In this document: piece by piece, positions 33,645 to 43,984 of the stretch
Layout of the letters: each line of letters opens with the position of its first letter
How positions within the stretch are numbered: the first letter of the stretch is position 1
Source: Aeromonas rivipollensis
Lineage (GTDB): Bacteria > Pseudomonadota > Gammaproteobacteria > Enterobacterales > Aeromonadaceae
Direction of reading: 5' to 3'
NCBI RefSeq assembly: GCF_037811135.1
Contig: NZ_CP149130.1
Span: forward strand, 633,001-697,000
Length of the DNA stretch: 64,000 bases
The notes under the pieces: generated by a model
What the model was told of the DNA's origin: nothing
Databases searched by the model: none
Seen by the model: only the letters and a program-made list of their open reading frames with translations
Program-made: the position numbers and the translations under genes

Positions 33645-34852
33645 GCGGGGATCCTCCCGTCACGGCGCAGCCGCTGGGGCAGCACTGTGATGGCGTCCGG
33701 GTACTTGATGCCGGCGCCGGTGTTGAGCACCACCACCCGCTCGCCCCCCTGGATCCAGCCCGATTCCCGCAGCTGGCGGGCGGCGGCGAAGGCGGCCGCC
33801 CCTTCCGGGCAGACGAAGCTGCCTTCCCGGGAGGCGAGCTGGCGGATCTCTGCCTGGATGGCTCTGTCGTCCACCGCTATGGCGCAGCCCTCGGTGCGAT
33901 AGAGGGCGTCCAGCACCAGAAAGTCCCCCAACGCCTTGGGCACATTGATGCCAAAGGCCAGGGTCTGGGAGTCGGGCCAGAAGCGCGACTCGTGCTCTCC
34001 CTGCTGCCAGGCCTGGACTATGGGGGCGCAGCCGCTCGCCTGCACCGCCACCAGCCGCGGCAACGGCCCCTGCACCCAGCCCAGCTCCTGCAACTCCCGT
34101 AGCGCCTTGTAGATGCCGATGAGGCCGACCCCGCCGCCGGTGGGGTAGAGGATCACGTCCGGCAGGGTCCAGCCGAGCTGTTCGGCGATCTCCAGCCCCA
34201 TGGTCTTCTTGCCCTCGATGCGATAGGGCTCCTTGAGGGTGGAGGCATCGAACAGCCCCTGCTCCGCCACCGCCTGGGCCACCTGGCGACCGGCGTCGCT
34301 GATGAGGCCGTCCACCAGATAGAGGCGGGAGCCGGCGAGAGAGGTCTCCAGCCTTGTGATGGCGGGGGCCGCCTGGGGCATGACTATGGTGCTGCGCAGC
34401 CCGGCGCGAGCGCCGTAAAGCGCCCAGGCCGCACCGGCGTTGCCGTTGGTGGGCATGGCGAAGTGGCTGACGCCGAGTTCCCGGGCGCGGGAGACGCCGA
34501 CTGCGGCGCCCCGGGCCTTGAAGGAGCCGGTGGGGATGACGCTCTCATCCTTCATCCAGAGATCCGGAATGCCGATCTGCTTGCCCAGAGCGGGCAGGGG
34601 CAGCAGGGGGGTGAAGCCTTCCCCCAGGGTGACCACCTGGGCGGGATCGCGCACCGGCAGCAGCTCGTGATAGCGCCACAGGCTGGCGGGGCGACCCAGC
34701 AGGGCGGCGGGGTGCCAGGCCTTCTTCAGGGCCTCGAGATCGTAGCTGGCCAGGAGCGGCGCCCCCGCCCGGCTCAGTTGCTGGGGCTGGTCGGCATCAT
34801 GGGTCTCGCCCGTCTTGCTGCAACGCAGATGTGAGAGATAGCTGTACGGCAT
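33641..34852 (-). CDS. threonine-synthase-like PLP enzyme
   Basis: 403 residues, fold-type II PLP enzyme. LRCSKTGETHDADQP at the N-terminus is a reduced zinc-ribbon-like start as in long threonine synthases; VTLGEGFTPLLPLPALGK, the PLP lysine in PTGSFKARGAAVGVSRARE, the PTNGNAGAAWALY loop and PTGGGVGLIGIYKAL (phosphate loop) follow. It heads an operon with a complete polar amino acid importer, unlike thrC of the thrABC operon, so it may act on an imported amino acid (lyase, dehydratase or replacement reaction). Threonine synthesis itself is possible but the context argues for a catabolic or salvage role. Confidence 0.8.
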   Translation of the reverse strand: MPYSYLSHLRCSKTGETHDADQPQQLSRAGAPLLASYDLEALKKAWHPAALLGRPASLWRYHELLPVRDPAQVVTLGEGFTPLLPLPALGKQIGIPDLWMKDESVIPTGSFKARGAAVGVSRARELGVSHFAMPTNGNAGAAWALYGARAGLRSTIVMPQAAPAITRLETSLAGSRLYLVDGLISDAGRQVAQAVAEQGLFDASTLKEPYRIEGKKTMGLEIAEQLGWTLPDVILYPTGGGVGLIGIYKALRELQELGWVQGPLPRLVAVQASGCAPIVQAWQQGEHESRFWPDSQTLAFGINVPKALGDFLVLDALYRTEGCAIAVDDRAIQAEIRQLASREGSFVCPEGAAAFAAARQLRESGWIQGGERVVVLNTGAGIKYPDAITVLPQRLRRDGRIPA

Positions 34853-35080
34853 GGGTTATCCTGAGCGGGTCGCTGTGGTCAGTGGCTTATGCCATCCTGT
34901 GACCCAAGGACCGGATAACAAACAAAATAAAGCGGCAAACTTAAGCGAAAAAATTCATATGACTCCCGCTGGGTATGGGGGGGCGGCAGGGGAACGGGTC
35001 GGGCGCCCGCTGGGGGGTTGGGCCATACGGCACTCTTTGCTAACCTGCCCGTTTCACCCAAACCGCAGGGAGCCGCCTCG

Positions 35081-37228
35081 ATGCGAGCCATTGTCAGCCT
35101 GCTGGCCCTGTCACTGCTGAGTGGCTGCAGCGGCCAGCCAACCAAAGAGGATGCCATGTCAGGGAAAGCGCGCCTTCACTACCCCGCCACCCGCCAGAGC
35201 GAGCAGCTGGATCACTACTTCGGCCAGGCCGTGGCCGATCCCTACCGCTGGCTGGAGGATGACCGCAGCCCCGAGACCGAGGCCTGGGTCAAGGCCCAGA
35301 ACCGGGTAACTCAGGATTACCTGGCGCAGATCCCGTATCGCGCCGCCATCAAGGAGAAGCTCGCCTCTTCCTGGAACTACGCCAAGGAGGGGGCGCCGTT
35401 TCGCGAGGGGCGCTACCACTACTTCTTCAAGAACGACGGCCTGCAGAACCAGAACGTGCTGTGGCGCCAGCTGCCGGGCAAGCCGGCGGAGGTGTTCCTC
35501 GATCCCAACCTGCTCAGCCCCGACGGCACCACGGCGCTGGATCAGCTGAGTTTCTCCCGCGACGGCCGCATCCTGGCCTACTCCTTGTCCCTGGCTGGCA
35601 GCGACTGGCGCGAGATCCACCTGATGGACGTGGAGAGCAAGCAGCCGCTGGAGGCGCCTCTCAAGGATGTGAAGTTCAGCGGCATCAGCTGGCTCGGCAA
35701 CGAGGGCTTCTTCTACTCGAGCTACGACAAGCCCGATGGTAGCGAGCTGTCGGCCAAAACTGATCAGCACAAGCTCTATTTCCACCGGCTCGGCACGGCG
35801 CAGCAGGATGATCGGCTGGTGTTCGGCGCCATCCCGGCCCAACAGCACCGCTACGTGGGGGCCAGCGTCACCGAGGATGACCGCTTCCTGCTCATCTCGG
35901 CGGCGAACTCCACCTCCGGCAACCGCCTCTATGTGAAGGATCTGAGCCTGGAGAACGCGCCGCTGCTAACGGTGCAGGGAGATCTGGATGCGGACGTGAG
36001 CCTGGTGGACAACAAGGGCGGCACGCTTTACCTGCTGACCAACAGGGATGCCCCCAACCGCCGGCTGGTGAGAGTGGAGGCCGACAACCCGGGCCCCGAG
36101 CACTGGCGCGATCTCATCCCCGAGCGCCAGCAGGTGCTGAGGGTGCACAGCGGCAGCGGCTACCTGTTCGCCGAGTACATGGTGGATGCCACCGCCCGGG
36201 TCGAGCAGTTTGACTACGAAGGCAAGCGGGTACGCGAGGTGGCGCTGCCGGGCCTCGGCAGCGTCAGCGGCTTCAACGGCAAGCAGGATGATCCCGCCCT
36301 CTACTTCGGCTTCGAGAACTATGCCCAGCCGCCCACCCTCTACCAGTTCGAGCCAAAGAGCGGGGCCATCAGCCTCTATCGGGCCTCGGCTGCCCCCTTC
36401 AAACCTGCGGATTACGTCTCCGAGCAGCGCTTCTACCAGAGCAAGGACGGCACCCGGGTGCCGCTGATCATCAGCTACCGCAAGGGCCTCAAGCTTGATG
36501 GCAGCAACCCGACCATTCTCTACGGCTATGGCGGCTTCGACGTGAGCCTGACCCCGAGCTTCAGCGTGTCGGTGGCCAACTGGCTGGATCTGGGGGGCGT
36601 CTATGCGGTGGCCAACCTGCGGGGGGGCGGTGAGTACGGCCAGGCCTGGCACCTGGCGGGCACAAGGATGAACAAGCAGAAGGTGTTCGACGACTTCATC
36701 ACCGCGGCCGAGTACCTCAAGGCCGAGGGCTACAGCCGCACCGACCGGCTGGCGATCCGCGGCGGCTCCAACGGCGGCCTGCTGGTGGGGGCGGTCATGA
36801 CCCAGCGCCCGGATCTGGTGCGGGTAGCGCTGCCGGCGGTGGGGGTGCTCGACATGCTGCGCTACCACAGCTTCACCGCCGGGGCTGGCTGGGCCTACGA
36901 CTACGGCACCAGCGCCGACAACGAGGCCATGTTCGACTATCTGAAGGGCTACTCGCCCCTGCACAATGTCAGGCCCGGGGTCAGCTACCCCTCGACCCTG
37001 GTGACCACGGCGGATCACGACGACCGTGTGGTGCCGGCTCACTCCTTCAAGTTCGCCGCCACCCTGCAGGCCGATGACGCAGGCCCCCATCCCCAGCTCA
37101 TTCGCATCGAGACCAATGCCGGGCACGGGGCGGGCACGCCGGTGGCCAAGCTGATCGAGCAGAGCGCGGATATCTATGCCTTCACCTTGTACGAGATGGG
37201 CTACCGGCAACTGCCGACCGTCCAGTGA
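35081..37228 (+). CDS. prolyl endopeptidase (S9A), lipoprotein-type start
   Basis: 715 residues from ATG 35081, or ~690 from the internal [10 protein letters not shown] start. It cuts peptides after proline. Propeller domain ~80-430; alpha/beta hydrolase C-terminal part with GGSNGG (Ser ~563), DHDDRV (Asp ~647) and AGHGAG (His ~682). The long form adds a signal peptide with lipobox LLSGCSG, which would place it on the periplasmic side of a membrane; the internal start would give a cytosolic enzyme. The 35081 start has a CAGGGAG site. The sequence is very like the crystallised Aeromonas prolyl endopeptidase, supporting the genus call. Confidence 0.93.
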   Translation: MRAIVSLLALSLLSGCSGQPTKEDAMSGKARLHYPATRQSEQLDHYFGQAVADPYRWLEDDRSPETEAWVKAQNRVTQDYLAQIPYRAAIKEKLASSWNYAKEGAPFREGRYHYFFKNDGLQNQNVLWRQLPGKPAEVFLDPNLLSPDGTTALDQLSFSRDGRILAYSLSLAGSDWREIHLMDVESKQPLEAPLKDVKFSGISWLGNEGFFYSSYDKPDGSELSAKTDQHKLYFHRLGTAQQDDRLVFGAIPAQQHRYVGASVTEDDRFLLISAANSTSGNRLYVKDLSLENAPLLTVQGDLDADVSLVDNKGGTLYLLTNRDAPNRRLVRVEADNPGPEHWRDLIPERQQVLRVHSGSGYLFAEYMVDATARVEQFDYEGKRVREVALPGLGSVSGFNGKQDDPALYFGFENYAQPPTLYQFEPKSGAISLYRASAAPFKPADYVSEQRFYQSKDGTRVPLIISYRKGLKLDGSNPTILYGYGGFDVSLTPSFSVSVANWLDLGGVYAVANLRGGGEYGQAWHLAGTRMNKQKVFDDFITAAEYLKAEGYSRTDRLAIRGGSNGGLLVGAVMTQRPDLVRVALPAVGVLDMLRYHSFTAGAGWAYDYGTSADNEAMFDYLKGYSPLHNVRPGVSYPSTLVTTADHDDRVVPAHSFKFAATLQADDAGPHPQLIRIETNAGHGAGTPVAKLIEQSADIYAFTLYEMGYRQLPTVQ

Positions 37229-37232
37229 GACC

Positions 37233-37257
37233 AGGGCCCTGCGGGGCCCTTTTTTTG
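37233..37257 (+). terminator. terminator of prolyl endopeptidase gene
   Basis: Perfect 7-bp GC-rich stem (37233-37239 with 37244-37250), TGCG loop, seven T. Confidence 0.88.
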
Positions 37258-37378
37258 TGGTGGGGCAGGCGGGCGCGACCATCCCTGTCTCGCCATTTGC
37301 CCGTTTTGGGGCCTGTACAGCCTGCGCCGCGCCCCCGGTGGTATAGTCAGCCACAGGATCTGCATTGAGGAGTTCGTC

Positions 37379-39535
37379 GTGAAAAAGATCATCTACATAC
37401 TGCTGGGGTTGGCGCTGGCGGCCGTGGTGGCCATCGCCGCCCTGGTGTCGCTGATTGACCCCAATCAATTCAAGCCCCAGCTGGCGGAGCAGGTGCGCAA
37501 GAGCACGGGCCGCGAGCTGGTGATGGAAGGGGAGATCGGCTGGCGCTTCTGGCCGAGCCTCGGCCTCTCTCTCGAGAAGGTGCAACTTCGCAACCCCGCC
37601 GGCTTTGCCGAGCCGGACCTGCTCCGCTTCACGCAGGGTGACGCCTCTGTCGCCCTGCTGCCGCTGCTCTCCCACCGGCTGGAGATTGGCAAGGTGACGC
37701 TCAGTGGCGCCCATCTCTTCATCCAGACCAGGGCCGATGGCAGCTCCAATCTGCACGGTCTGGTCAAGACAGCCACTGCCGACAAGGGCGCTGGCGCTCA
37801 ACCCCCTGGCGGTGATAGCCAGCCCGCCGCCCCTGCCGCCACCGAAGAAAAACCCTGGCAGATCAGCCTGCAAGGGGTGGCACTTGTCGAGGCCAGCGCC
37901 CTGGTGCGGGACGATCGCAGCGGCGCCGTCTCCCGTCTCGACAGGCTGGATCTGGATCTGGGTCAGCTGACCCCGGGTGAGTGGGTGCCCGTGACCCTGG
38001 CCGCCAAGGGGGCGCAGGGGGATAGGGCCTTCGATCTCAAGGGACAGGCCCAGCTCAAGCTGGCCCGGGAGCTCAAGGCCAGCGAGCTCAGGGAGCTGAC
38101 CCTGGGCGGCAGCCTGAGCGAGCCGACACAGCGGCTCGATGCCTTCTCCCTCAAGGCCGACCGGCTGGCGCTGGGGCAGTGGAGCAGCCTCGCACTGAGC
38201 CTGAGCGGCGCACAGGGGGCGGCGGACCAGCCGACCCTGGCGGGGACCCTGGAGGGAACCCTCAAGGCGCGGCTCGATCAGGGGCTGCAACTGGTGGAGG
38301 TATCGGATGCCGTGCTGGCCGCCAGGCTGAGCGGCGACAGCCTGCCGCGTCCGCAGATGAACCTCAAGCTCGCGGGCTTTGCCCGTGCCGAGCTGGACAA
38401 GCAGACCGTCACCCTCAGCAACCTGGTGATGGGTGCCGATGACGCCCTGCTGAGCGGCAGCGGTGCCGTCCACCTGGGGGCAGTCCCCAAAGTGGAGTTC
38501 GACCTCAAGGGGGAGAAACTCGATCTCGACGCCTGGCTCGGTCAAGCCACCCCGGCCAAGGTGGCGGCCGCGCCCGCCGCCTCTGCGAAAGGGGGAGACA
38601 AGGGGGCCGCCCCCGCCGCCAAGGCGCTCTCAACGCAAGAGCCTGACCTGGCCGTCCTCAGGTCGGTGGACCTGGCTGGCCGGCTGCAACTGGGCAGCCT
38701 GCGGCTGAAGGGGCTGGATCTCAGTGCCGTCGATCTGCAGCTCGCCCTGGCCGGTGGCCAGCTCAGCCTCAAGCAGTTCAGCGCCGGCGTGGCCGGCGGT
38801 CAGGTGACAGCCAGCGGCGTGCTCGACGCCCGCCAGCAACCCGCCCGCTATCAGGTGCACAAGCGGATACAAGGGGTGGATGTGCGGCCGCTGTTGCAGA
38901 CCCTGGCCCAGAACGATCGACTGGAAGGCAAGGGGGATCTCGAGGTGCAGGTGCAGGGCACTGGCCTCTCCGAGCAGGCCCTGCGCAGCCAGATGCAGGG
39001 CAAGCTGAGCCTCAGGTTGAGCGACGGTGCCCTGCACGGCATCAACCTGGCGGAGATGATCCGCGAGGCGCGGGCCGCCCTGACCGGCAAGGGGGCGGAT
39101 CAGGTCAAGGAGGCGCGCAAGACCGACTTCAGCGCCCTGACCGCCAACTTCCAGATCGCCAATGGCGTGGCTCGCAGCGACGACATCCAGCTGCTCGCGC
39201 CCGCCCTGCGGGTGAAAGGCCAGGGCCAGACCGCTCTGGTGCCGGAGACCCTCGACTTCCTGTTCCTCACCTCTGTGGTGGAGAGCAGCAAGGGCCAGGG
39301 GGGCAAGAGCGTGGACGAGCTCAAGGACGTCACCATACCGGTGCGCATCGGCGGCCACTGGCAGACCCCGAGCTACCGGCTCGACGTGAAGGAGCTGCTT
39401 AGCAACAACAAGGTGCTGGAGGAGAAGGCCCGCAAGGAGGCCGAACGCGGCCTCAAGAAATTGCTGGGAGACAAGACCGACGACGAGCAGATCAAGGGGG
39501 TGGCGGATCAGCTGCTCAAGGGATTGTTCAAATAA
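37379..39535 (+). CDS. AsmA-family protein
   Basis: 718 residues. One N-terminal membrane anchor (~4-27; IIYILLGLALAAVVAIAALV) and then the AsmA N-terminal signature SLIDPNQFKPQLAEQVRKST, GRELVMEGEIGWRFWPSLGL; the C-terminal AsmA domain ends with the SDDIQLLAPALRVKGQGQ and VPVRIGGHWQTPSYRLD-type block (here IPVRIGG). AsmA-like proteins form periplasmic beta-strand grooves thought to move or balance phospholipids between membranes. GTG 37379 is preceded by GAGGAG; no ATG fits. Alanine/proline linkers at ~137-155 and ~395-420 separate subdomains. Confidence 0.93.
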   Translation: MKKIIYILLGLALAAVVAIAALVSLIDPNQFKPQLAEQVRKSTGRELVMEGEIGWRFWPSLGLSLEKVQLRNPAGFAEPDLLRFTQGDASVALLPLLSHRLEIGKVTLSGAHLFIQTRADGSSNLHGLVKTATADKGAGAQPPGGDSQPAAPAATEEKPWQISLQGVALVEASALVRDDRSGAVSRLDRLDLDLGQLTPGEWVPVTLAAKGAQGDRAFDLKGQAQLKLARELKASELRELTLGGSLSEPTQRLDAFSLKADRLALGQWSSLALSLSGAQGAADQPTLAGTLEGTLKARLDQGLQLVEVSDAVLAARLSGDSLPRPQMNLKLAGFARAELDKQTVTLSNLVMGADDALLSGSGAVHLGAVPKVEFDLKGEKLDLDAWLGQATPAKVAAAPAASAKGGDKGAAPAAKALSTQEPDLAVLRSVDLAGRLQLGSLRLKGLDLSAVDLQLALAGGQLSLKQFSAGVAGGQVTASGVLDARQQPARYQVHKRIQGVDVRPLLQTLAQNDRLEGKGDLEVQVQGTGLSEQALRSQMQGKLSLRLSDGALHGINLAEMIREARAALTGKGADQVKEARKTDFSALTANFQIANGVARSDDIQLLAPALRVKGQGQTALVPETLDFLFLTSVVESSKGQGGKSVDELKDVTIPVRIGGHWQTPSYRLDVKELLSNNKVLEEKARKEAERGLKKLLGDKTDDEQIKGVADQLLKGLFK

Positions 39536-39560
39536 CCCCGGCCCCGCGTCTTATCGCCAT

Positions 39561-39587
39561 AAAGAGCCCGCCCAGTGCGGGTTCTTT
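39561..39587 (+). terminator. terminator of asmA-like gene
   Basis: 11-bp stem with one G-T pair (39561-39571 with 39577-39587), five-base loop, ending TTCTTTG. Confidence 0.75.
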
Positions 39588-39678
39588 GCTGCCTAACACA
39601 GGGGATGGGGCCAGGCGTTGCCCCCGAGGATGGGGTAATATCCGGGTCGAGACGAGAGACAAGGAACAGGGAGCGTCC

Positions 39679-40413
39679 ATGAAGAAACAGGTGCTGATCA
39701 CAGGTGGGAGCAGGGGGATAGGGGCGGCGACGGCCCGCTATCTGGCGGGGCAGGGGTATCACCTCTGCCTCAACTATCGCCATGACAGGGCCAGTGCCGA
39801 GGCGCTGGTGGCCGAGATCCGGGCCCGCCATCCGGTCTCCTGCATAGCGGTGCAGGCGGATGTCAGCGTGGAGACCGAGGTGGTGCGCCTGTTCGAGGAG
39901 ATGGACGCGCGGCTCGGGGTGATCACCCATCTGGTGAACAACGCAGGCATACTCCAGCCCCAGATGACGGTGCTGGAGATGAGCGCCGAGCGCATCAACA
40001 AGACCCTGACCACCAATGTGACCGGCTACTTCCTCTGCTGCCGGGAGGCGGTACGCCGCATGACGAGCGGGGGCGCCATCGTCAACGTCTCCTCGGCCGC
40101 CGCCCGCCTCGGCTCGGCGGGGGAGTACGTGGATTACGCCGCCTCCAAGGGGGCCATCGACGTACTGACCAGGGGGCTGTCGCTGGAGGTGGCGGCCCAG
40201 GGGATCCGGGTCAACGGGGTGCGTCCGGGCTTTATCTATACCGAGATGCACGGCGACGGCGGCGAGCCCGGCCGGGTAGACAGGATCAAGGGCAATATTC
40301 CGCTGCAACGGGGCGGTCAGCCGGCGGAGGTGGCCGCCGCCATCGCCTGGCTGCTGTCGGACGAAGCCTCCTATGCCACAGGCACCTTTATCGATGTGGC
40401 CGGGGGGCGCTAG
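39679..40413 (+). CDS. short-chain dehydrogenase/reductase, YgfF-like
   Basis: 244 residues. Classical SDR: cofactor loop ITGGSRGIGAATARYLAGQG, LVNNAGIL, catalytic serine in NVSSAAARLGS, YVDYAASKG (Tyr/Lys pair) and VRPGFIYTEMHGDGG. The basic residue at the end of strand 2 (NYRHDR) favours NADP(H). It resembles the glucose-1-dehydrogenase/FabG-like YgfF group; the substrate is unknown. ATG 39679 follows CAGGGAGCG; an upstream in-frame ATG encodes a non-matching extension. Confidence 0.9.
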   Translation: MKKQVLITGGSRGIGAATARYLAGQGYHLCLNYRHDRASAEALVAEIRARHPVSCIAVQADVSVETEVVRLFEEMDARLGVITHLVNNAGILQPQMTVLEMSAERINKTLTTNVTGYFLCCREAVRRMTSGGAIVNVSSAAARLGSAGEYVDYAASKGAIDVLTRGLSLEVAAQGIRVNGVRPGFIYTEMHGDGGEPGRVDRIKGNIPLQRGGQPAEVAAAIAWLLSDEASYATGTFIDVAGGR

Positions 40414-40441
40414 GGGCGGAGTCACAGTCTCCCGACAGCAA

Positions 40442-40465
40442 CAAGGGGCGCCATGGCGCCCCTTG
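40442..40465. terminator. perfect palindrome between convergent SDR and glnE
   Basis: A 24-bp fully self-complementary sequence (12-bp arms, no spacer), GC-rich core; acts as a hairpin in either RNA. No long T-run follows. Confidence 0.6.
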
Positions 40466-40485
40466 ATACTGATGCAACGAGAGAC

Positions 40486-43380
40486 TTACTCCCCCAGCAG
40501 CTGTTGCCAGACCGCCAGCACATGGCCCCGCTCGGTCAGCAGCTGATCGTCCCCCACCTTGCGGGAGATCTCCGAGAGGTTGAGGCGATGGCCCTGGTTG
40601 CGGATCTCCAGATAGGCGTGTTTCAGCCCCTCCGCCTGCTCCAGGGTCAATACCCCCGCCATCACGCACTCGTCGAAGATGCGCACGTTGTCCGACCAGC
40701 GGGTCAGGGCCTCGGGCTCGCCACAGGCGTGGGCCAGCACCAGGTATTGGGCGATGAACTCTATGTCCACCATGCCGCCCGGGGACTGCTTGAGATCGAA
40801 CTCCCCCTCGCCCGCCTTGAGCAGGTGATCCCGCATCTTGTGGCGCATCTCGCGCACCTCGCGGGCCAGGGTAGGGAGGTCGCGCTCCTTGGCCAGCACG
40901 GCGCGGCGGATGCGGGCAAACTCTGCGATGACCCCCTCGTCCCCATAGATGGGGCGGGCCCGCACCAGGGCCTGATGCTCCCAGGTCCAGGCCTCGTGCT
41001 GCTGGTACTGCTCATAGGCGGCGAGAGAGGAGACCAGCAGGCCGGCGTCGCCGGAGGGGCGCAGCCGCATGTCGATCTCGTAGAGGATCCCCGAGGGGGT
41101 GCGGGTGCTGAACAGGTGCAGGATCCGCTGGGCCAGGCGCAGGTAGAACTGGCGGCTGTCGATGGGCTTGCGCCCGTCGGTGTAGCCGTTGGGGTCACCG
41201 CCGTGCAGGAACACGAGATCGAGATCCGAACCGTAACCCAGCTCTATGCCGCCCAGCTTGCCATAGGCCACCACGGCGAAACCGCGCTGGCCGCTCAGTG
41301 CCACCTCGGGGGGCACCCCGTAGCGCTCGCTCATCTGGGCCCAGGCCTGATTGACCACCTCTTCGGTGATGGCCTCCGCCAGCCAGGTGAGGTGGTCGCT
41401 CACCTTCATCAGCGGCAGGGCGCCGGCGATGTCGGCGGCGACGATGCGCAGCAGCTGTACCTGCTTGAACTGGCGCAGCGCCTCCATCTGCTGCTCCACG
41501 TCCTCTTCGGGGATGCGCAGCAGGAACTGGCGCAGCTGGGGCTTGTACTGATCCAGCGGGGTGGGGTGGTAGAGGTGCTGGGGATCCAGCAGCTCGTCCA
41601 GCAGTATGGGGTAGCGGGCGAGCTGCTCGCTCACCAGGTTGCTCTCGTCGCACAGGCGCACCAGCTGGCGCAGGGCGGCGGGGTTCTCCGCCAGCAGCTG
41701 TAGATAGGCGCTGCGGGTGAAGATGCGGGTCAGCAGGGTGCAGACCCGCTCGAACAGGCGGGCAGGCTCACGGCTCGCCACCACCAGTCGCAGCAGCTCA
41801 GGCATCAGCCAGTCCAGGGCGATGCGCCCCTGGGGGCCGACCTGGCGGCGCTTGTACTCCTCCTTGAAGCGCAGCAGGGCGGCGCAAAGCGGCGCAGGCT
41901 CGGTCACCCCTTGTGCAGTCAGCAGTTGCTCCAGCTCGGCAGCGTCGAGCTCGGTGCGCCAGAGATCGAGCCAGAGCTGCTCCAGGTGGGCGGGGGCTTC
42001 CTTCTCTTCCCCCACCACGGCGACGAACTCCTGATGGACTATGGCCATCTCCTCGTCGAGGTGCGTCATGAAGGCGTCCCAGTCGGCGAAGCCGGTGGCG
42101 GCGATCAGCCGCTGGCGATCCCGTTCCTCAGTGGGCAGGGTCTGGGTCTGCTGATCCCCTATCTCCTGCAATATGTTCTCGACCCGGCGCAGGAAGCGAT
42201 AAGCCTGGAGCAAGCGCGCACAGCGCTCCTCGTCGAGGGCGCCGCTTTGGGCGATGGCCGCCAGGGCCTCGGGCAGGTGGCGTACCCGCAGGGCGGGCTC
42301 GCGACCGCCACGGATAAGCTGCAACGCCTGGGCGATGAACTCCACCTCGCGGATGCCGCCGGCCCCCAGCTTGATGTTGCCCTCCAGCCCCTTGCGGCGT
42401 ACCTCGGCGGCTATCATCGCCTTCATCTGGCGCAGGCCGTCGATGACGCCAAAGTCGATGTAGCGGCGAAACACGAAGGGGCGCAACAACTCGGTGAGGG
42501 CCTGGGCGTGTTCGCACTGGGGCCCCAGCACCCGCGCCTTGACCATGGCGTAGCGCTCCCAGTTGCGGCCATGGTGCTGGTAGTAATCCTCCATGGCGGC
42601 GAAGGAGATGGCGAGCGGCCCCGCCTCGCCGAAGGGGCGCAGCCGCATGTCGACTCTGAACACCTGACCATCCTGGGTGGGTTGGTGCAGGGCGTTGATC
42701 AGGCGCTGGCCCAGCTTGATGAAGAACGGCTGGTTGGCGAGTTCGCGCCGCCCGCCGACCGTGTAGCCGTTGTCGGGGAAGGTGAAGATAAGGTCGATGT
42801 CCGAGGAGAAGTTCAGCTCGCCGCCCCCCAGCTTGCCCATGCCGAGGATGAGCAGGGGCTGCGGGTCACCGTTGCCGTCCATGGGGGTGCCGAGCTCGGC
42901 GCACTGTCTGGCGTAGAGCCAGTCTCGGGCACCGCAGATCAGCGCGTCCGCCAGCCTGGTGAGATGGATGAAACTCTCTTCCACCTGGGCCTGACCCAGC
43001 AGCTCGCGCCAGGCGATCACCAGCATGCGGCTGCGTCTGAACTGGCGCAGCACCCGCTTGAGCGCCTCCTCGTCATGGACTTCGGCGAGCAGGGCCGCCA
43101 GATCGCCCTGGTAGGCGGGCCAGCGCTCGGACAGCGCCAGATCCCCGGAAGCCAGGGTCTGTGCCAGCAGCTCGGGCTGTTTGATGAGGGAGTCTGCGAC
43201 GAAATCCGAGAGGCCAAACAGGGTCAGCAGGGTCTGCTGCTCCATTGCGGGCAAATCGCCATAGTCGGGGGCCAGCGCCAGCAGCCGCTGCCACTGGCGC
43301 CCGGCCTGATCCTGCAGCAAGGGTGACAGAGCAGAGAGGGATGCCGGAGATGGGGGGAGAGAAGAGGAATGCTGGGCCAC
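40486..43380 (-). CDS. glnE: bifunctional glutamine synthetase adenylyltransferase
   Basis: 964 residues, near the E. coli length. It adenylylates glutamine synthetase when glutamine is high and removes AMP when low, under PII control. Two nucleotidyltransferase domains are visible: deadenylylase FSSDIDLIFTF (~220) and adenylylase GYGSDLDLVFLHGG (~715), each followed by the helical GlnE/GlnD-type segment (RMLVIAWRELLGQ; RVQ-like RLRPSGDAGLLVSSLAAYEQ). GTG 43380 with an AAGGAC site was preferred; upstream in-frame codons do not match the family. Stands alone, convergent with the SDR gene. Confidence 0.95.
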   Translation of the reverse strand: MAQHSSSLPPSPASLSALSPLLQDQAGRQWQRLLALAPDYGDLPAMEQQTLLTLFGLSDFVADSLIKQPELLAQTLASGDLALSERWPAYQGDLAALLAEVHDEEALKRVLRQFRRSRMLVIAWRELLGQAQVEESFIHLTRLADALICGARDWLYARQCAELGTPMDGNGDPQPLLILGMGKLGGGELNFSSDIDLIFTFPDNGYTVGGRRELANQPFFIKLGQRLINALHQPTQDGQVFRVDMRLRPFGEAGPLAISFAAMEDYYQHHGRNWERYAMVKARVLGPQCEHAQALTELLRPFVFRRYIDFGVIDGLRQMKAMIAAEVRRKGLEGNIKLGAGGIREVEFIAQALQLIRGGREPALRVRHLPEALAAIAQSGALDEERCARLLQAYRFLRRVENILQEIGDQQTQTLPTEERDRQRLIAATGFADWDAFMTHLDEEMAIVHQEFVAVVGEEKEAPAHLEQLWLDLWRTELDAAELEQLLTAQGVTEPAPLCAALLRFKEEYKRRQVGPQGRIALDWLMPELLRLVVASREPARLFERVCTLLTRIFTRSAYLQLLAENPAALRQLVRLCDESNLVSEQLARYPILLDELLDPQHLYHPTPLDQYKPQLRQFLLRIPEEDVEQQMEALRQFKQVQLLRIVAADIAGALPLMKVSDHLTWLAEAITEEVVNQAWAQMSERYGVPPEVALSGQRGFAVVAYGKLGGIELGYGSDLDLVFLHGGDPNGYTDGRKPIDSRQFYLRLAQRILHLFSTRTPSGILYEIDMRLRPSGDAGLLVSSLAAYEQYQQHEAWTWEHQALVRARPIYGDEGVIAEFARIRRAVLAKERDLPTLAREVREMRHKMRDHLLKAGEGEFDLKQSPGGMVDIEFIAQYLVLAHACGEPEALTRWSDNVRIFDECVMAGVLTLEQAEGLKHAYLEIRNQGHRLNLSEISRKVGDDQLLTERGHVLAVWQQLLGE

Positions 43381-43518
43381 GGTTGCCGTCCTTGTGATTA
43401 ACGGGTCTGCAGAGGGAATGAAAACACCGGCAGCCAATCTAGCATTGTCCCGCGCCTGCGTCACAGCCCGGAAGAGAGAAGCATGAGCCGGCGGGGAAAA
43501 TGGGCCGCCGGCGCAGGC

Positions 43519-43959
43519 TCAGGGGCGCTGATAGATCTCGGGGTCGTATTTTTCCATCAGGCTGTCAGGGGCGCGGGGCGGCGCGAAGCCAAAGCCGGCA
43601 TAGAGCCCCTGGGCATCCGAGGTGGCGAGGGAGAGGCGGCGCAGCCCCTGCAAGGCGGGATGGGCCAGGATGGCGGCCATCAGGGCCTTGCTGTGGCCCT
43701 GACCGCGATGGGCGGGCAGCACGAATACATCGGACAGATAGCCGAAGGTGGCCCTGTCGGTGATGACCCGTGCGAAGGCCACCTGCTGGCCGTCGACATA
43801 GCCGCCGAAGCAGAGCGAATGATTGATGGCCCGCTGCACCGTGGAGAGGGGAATGCCGAGGCTCCAGTAGGCCTCCTCGGACAGGAAACGGTGAATGAGG
43901 GGGACATCGAGCCGTCCCTTGTCGTCGCTGATCTCCAGTGGGGATTGTGTGTGCTGCAT
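43519..43959 (-). CDS. GNAT acetyltransferase
   Basis: 146 residues. Compact GNAT: YWSLGIPLSTVQRAINHSLC at the N-terminus, then ITDRATFGYLSDVFVLPAHR and GQGHSKALMAAILAHP (acetyl-CoA loop RGQGHS) and LYAGFGFAPPRAPDSLMEKY. The family is often annotated beside arsenic or amino-acid genes, but nothing here indicates a substrate. ATG 43959 has an AAGGAGCCAGG site. Confidence 0.85.
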   Translation of the reverse strand: MQHTQSPLEISDDKGRLDVPLIHRFLSEEAYWSLGIPLSTVQRAINHSLCFGGYVDGQQVAFARVITDRATFGYLSDVFVLPAHRGQGHSKALMAAILAHPALQGLRRLSLATSDAQGLYAGFGFAPPRAPDSLMEKYDPEIYQRP

Positions 43960-43984
43960 CCTGGCTCCTTGCCGTGACATGAGA

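Noticed and set aside
35966-38545. Minus-strand ORF of 859 codons opposite the prolyl endopeptidase and AsmA-like genes
   Set aside because: It spans two clear genes and a terminator, so it is a chance open frame in GC-rich DNA.
41911-43326. Plus-strand 471-codon ORF opposite glnE
   Set aside because: Antisense shadow of a well-supported enzyme gene; no ribosome site or domain.
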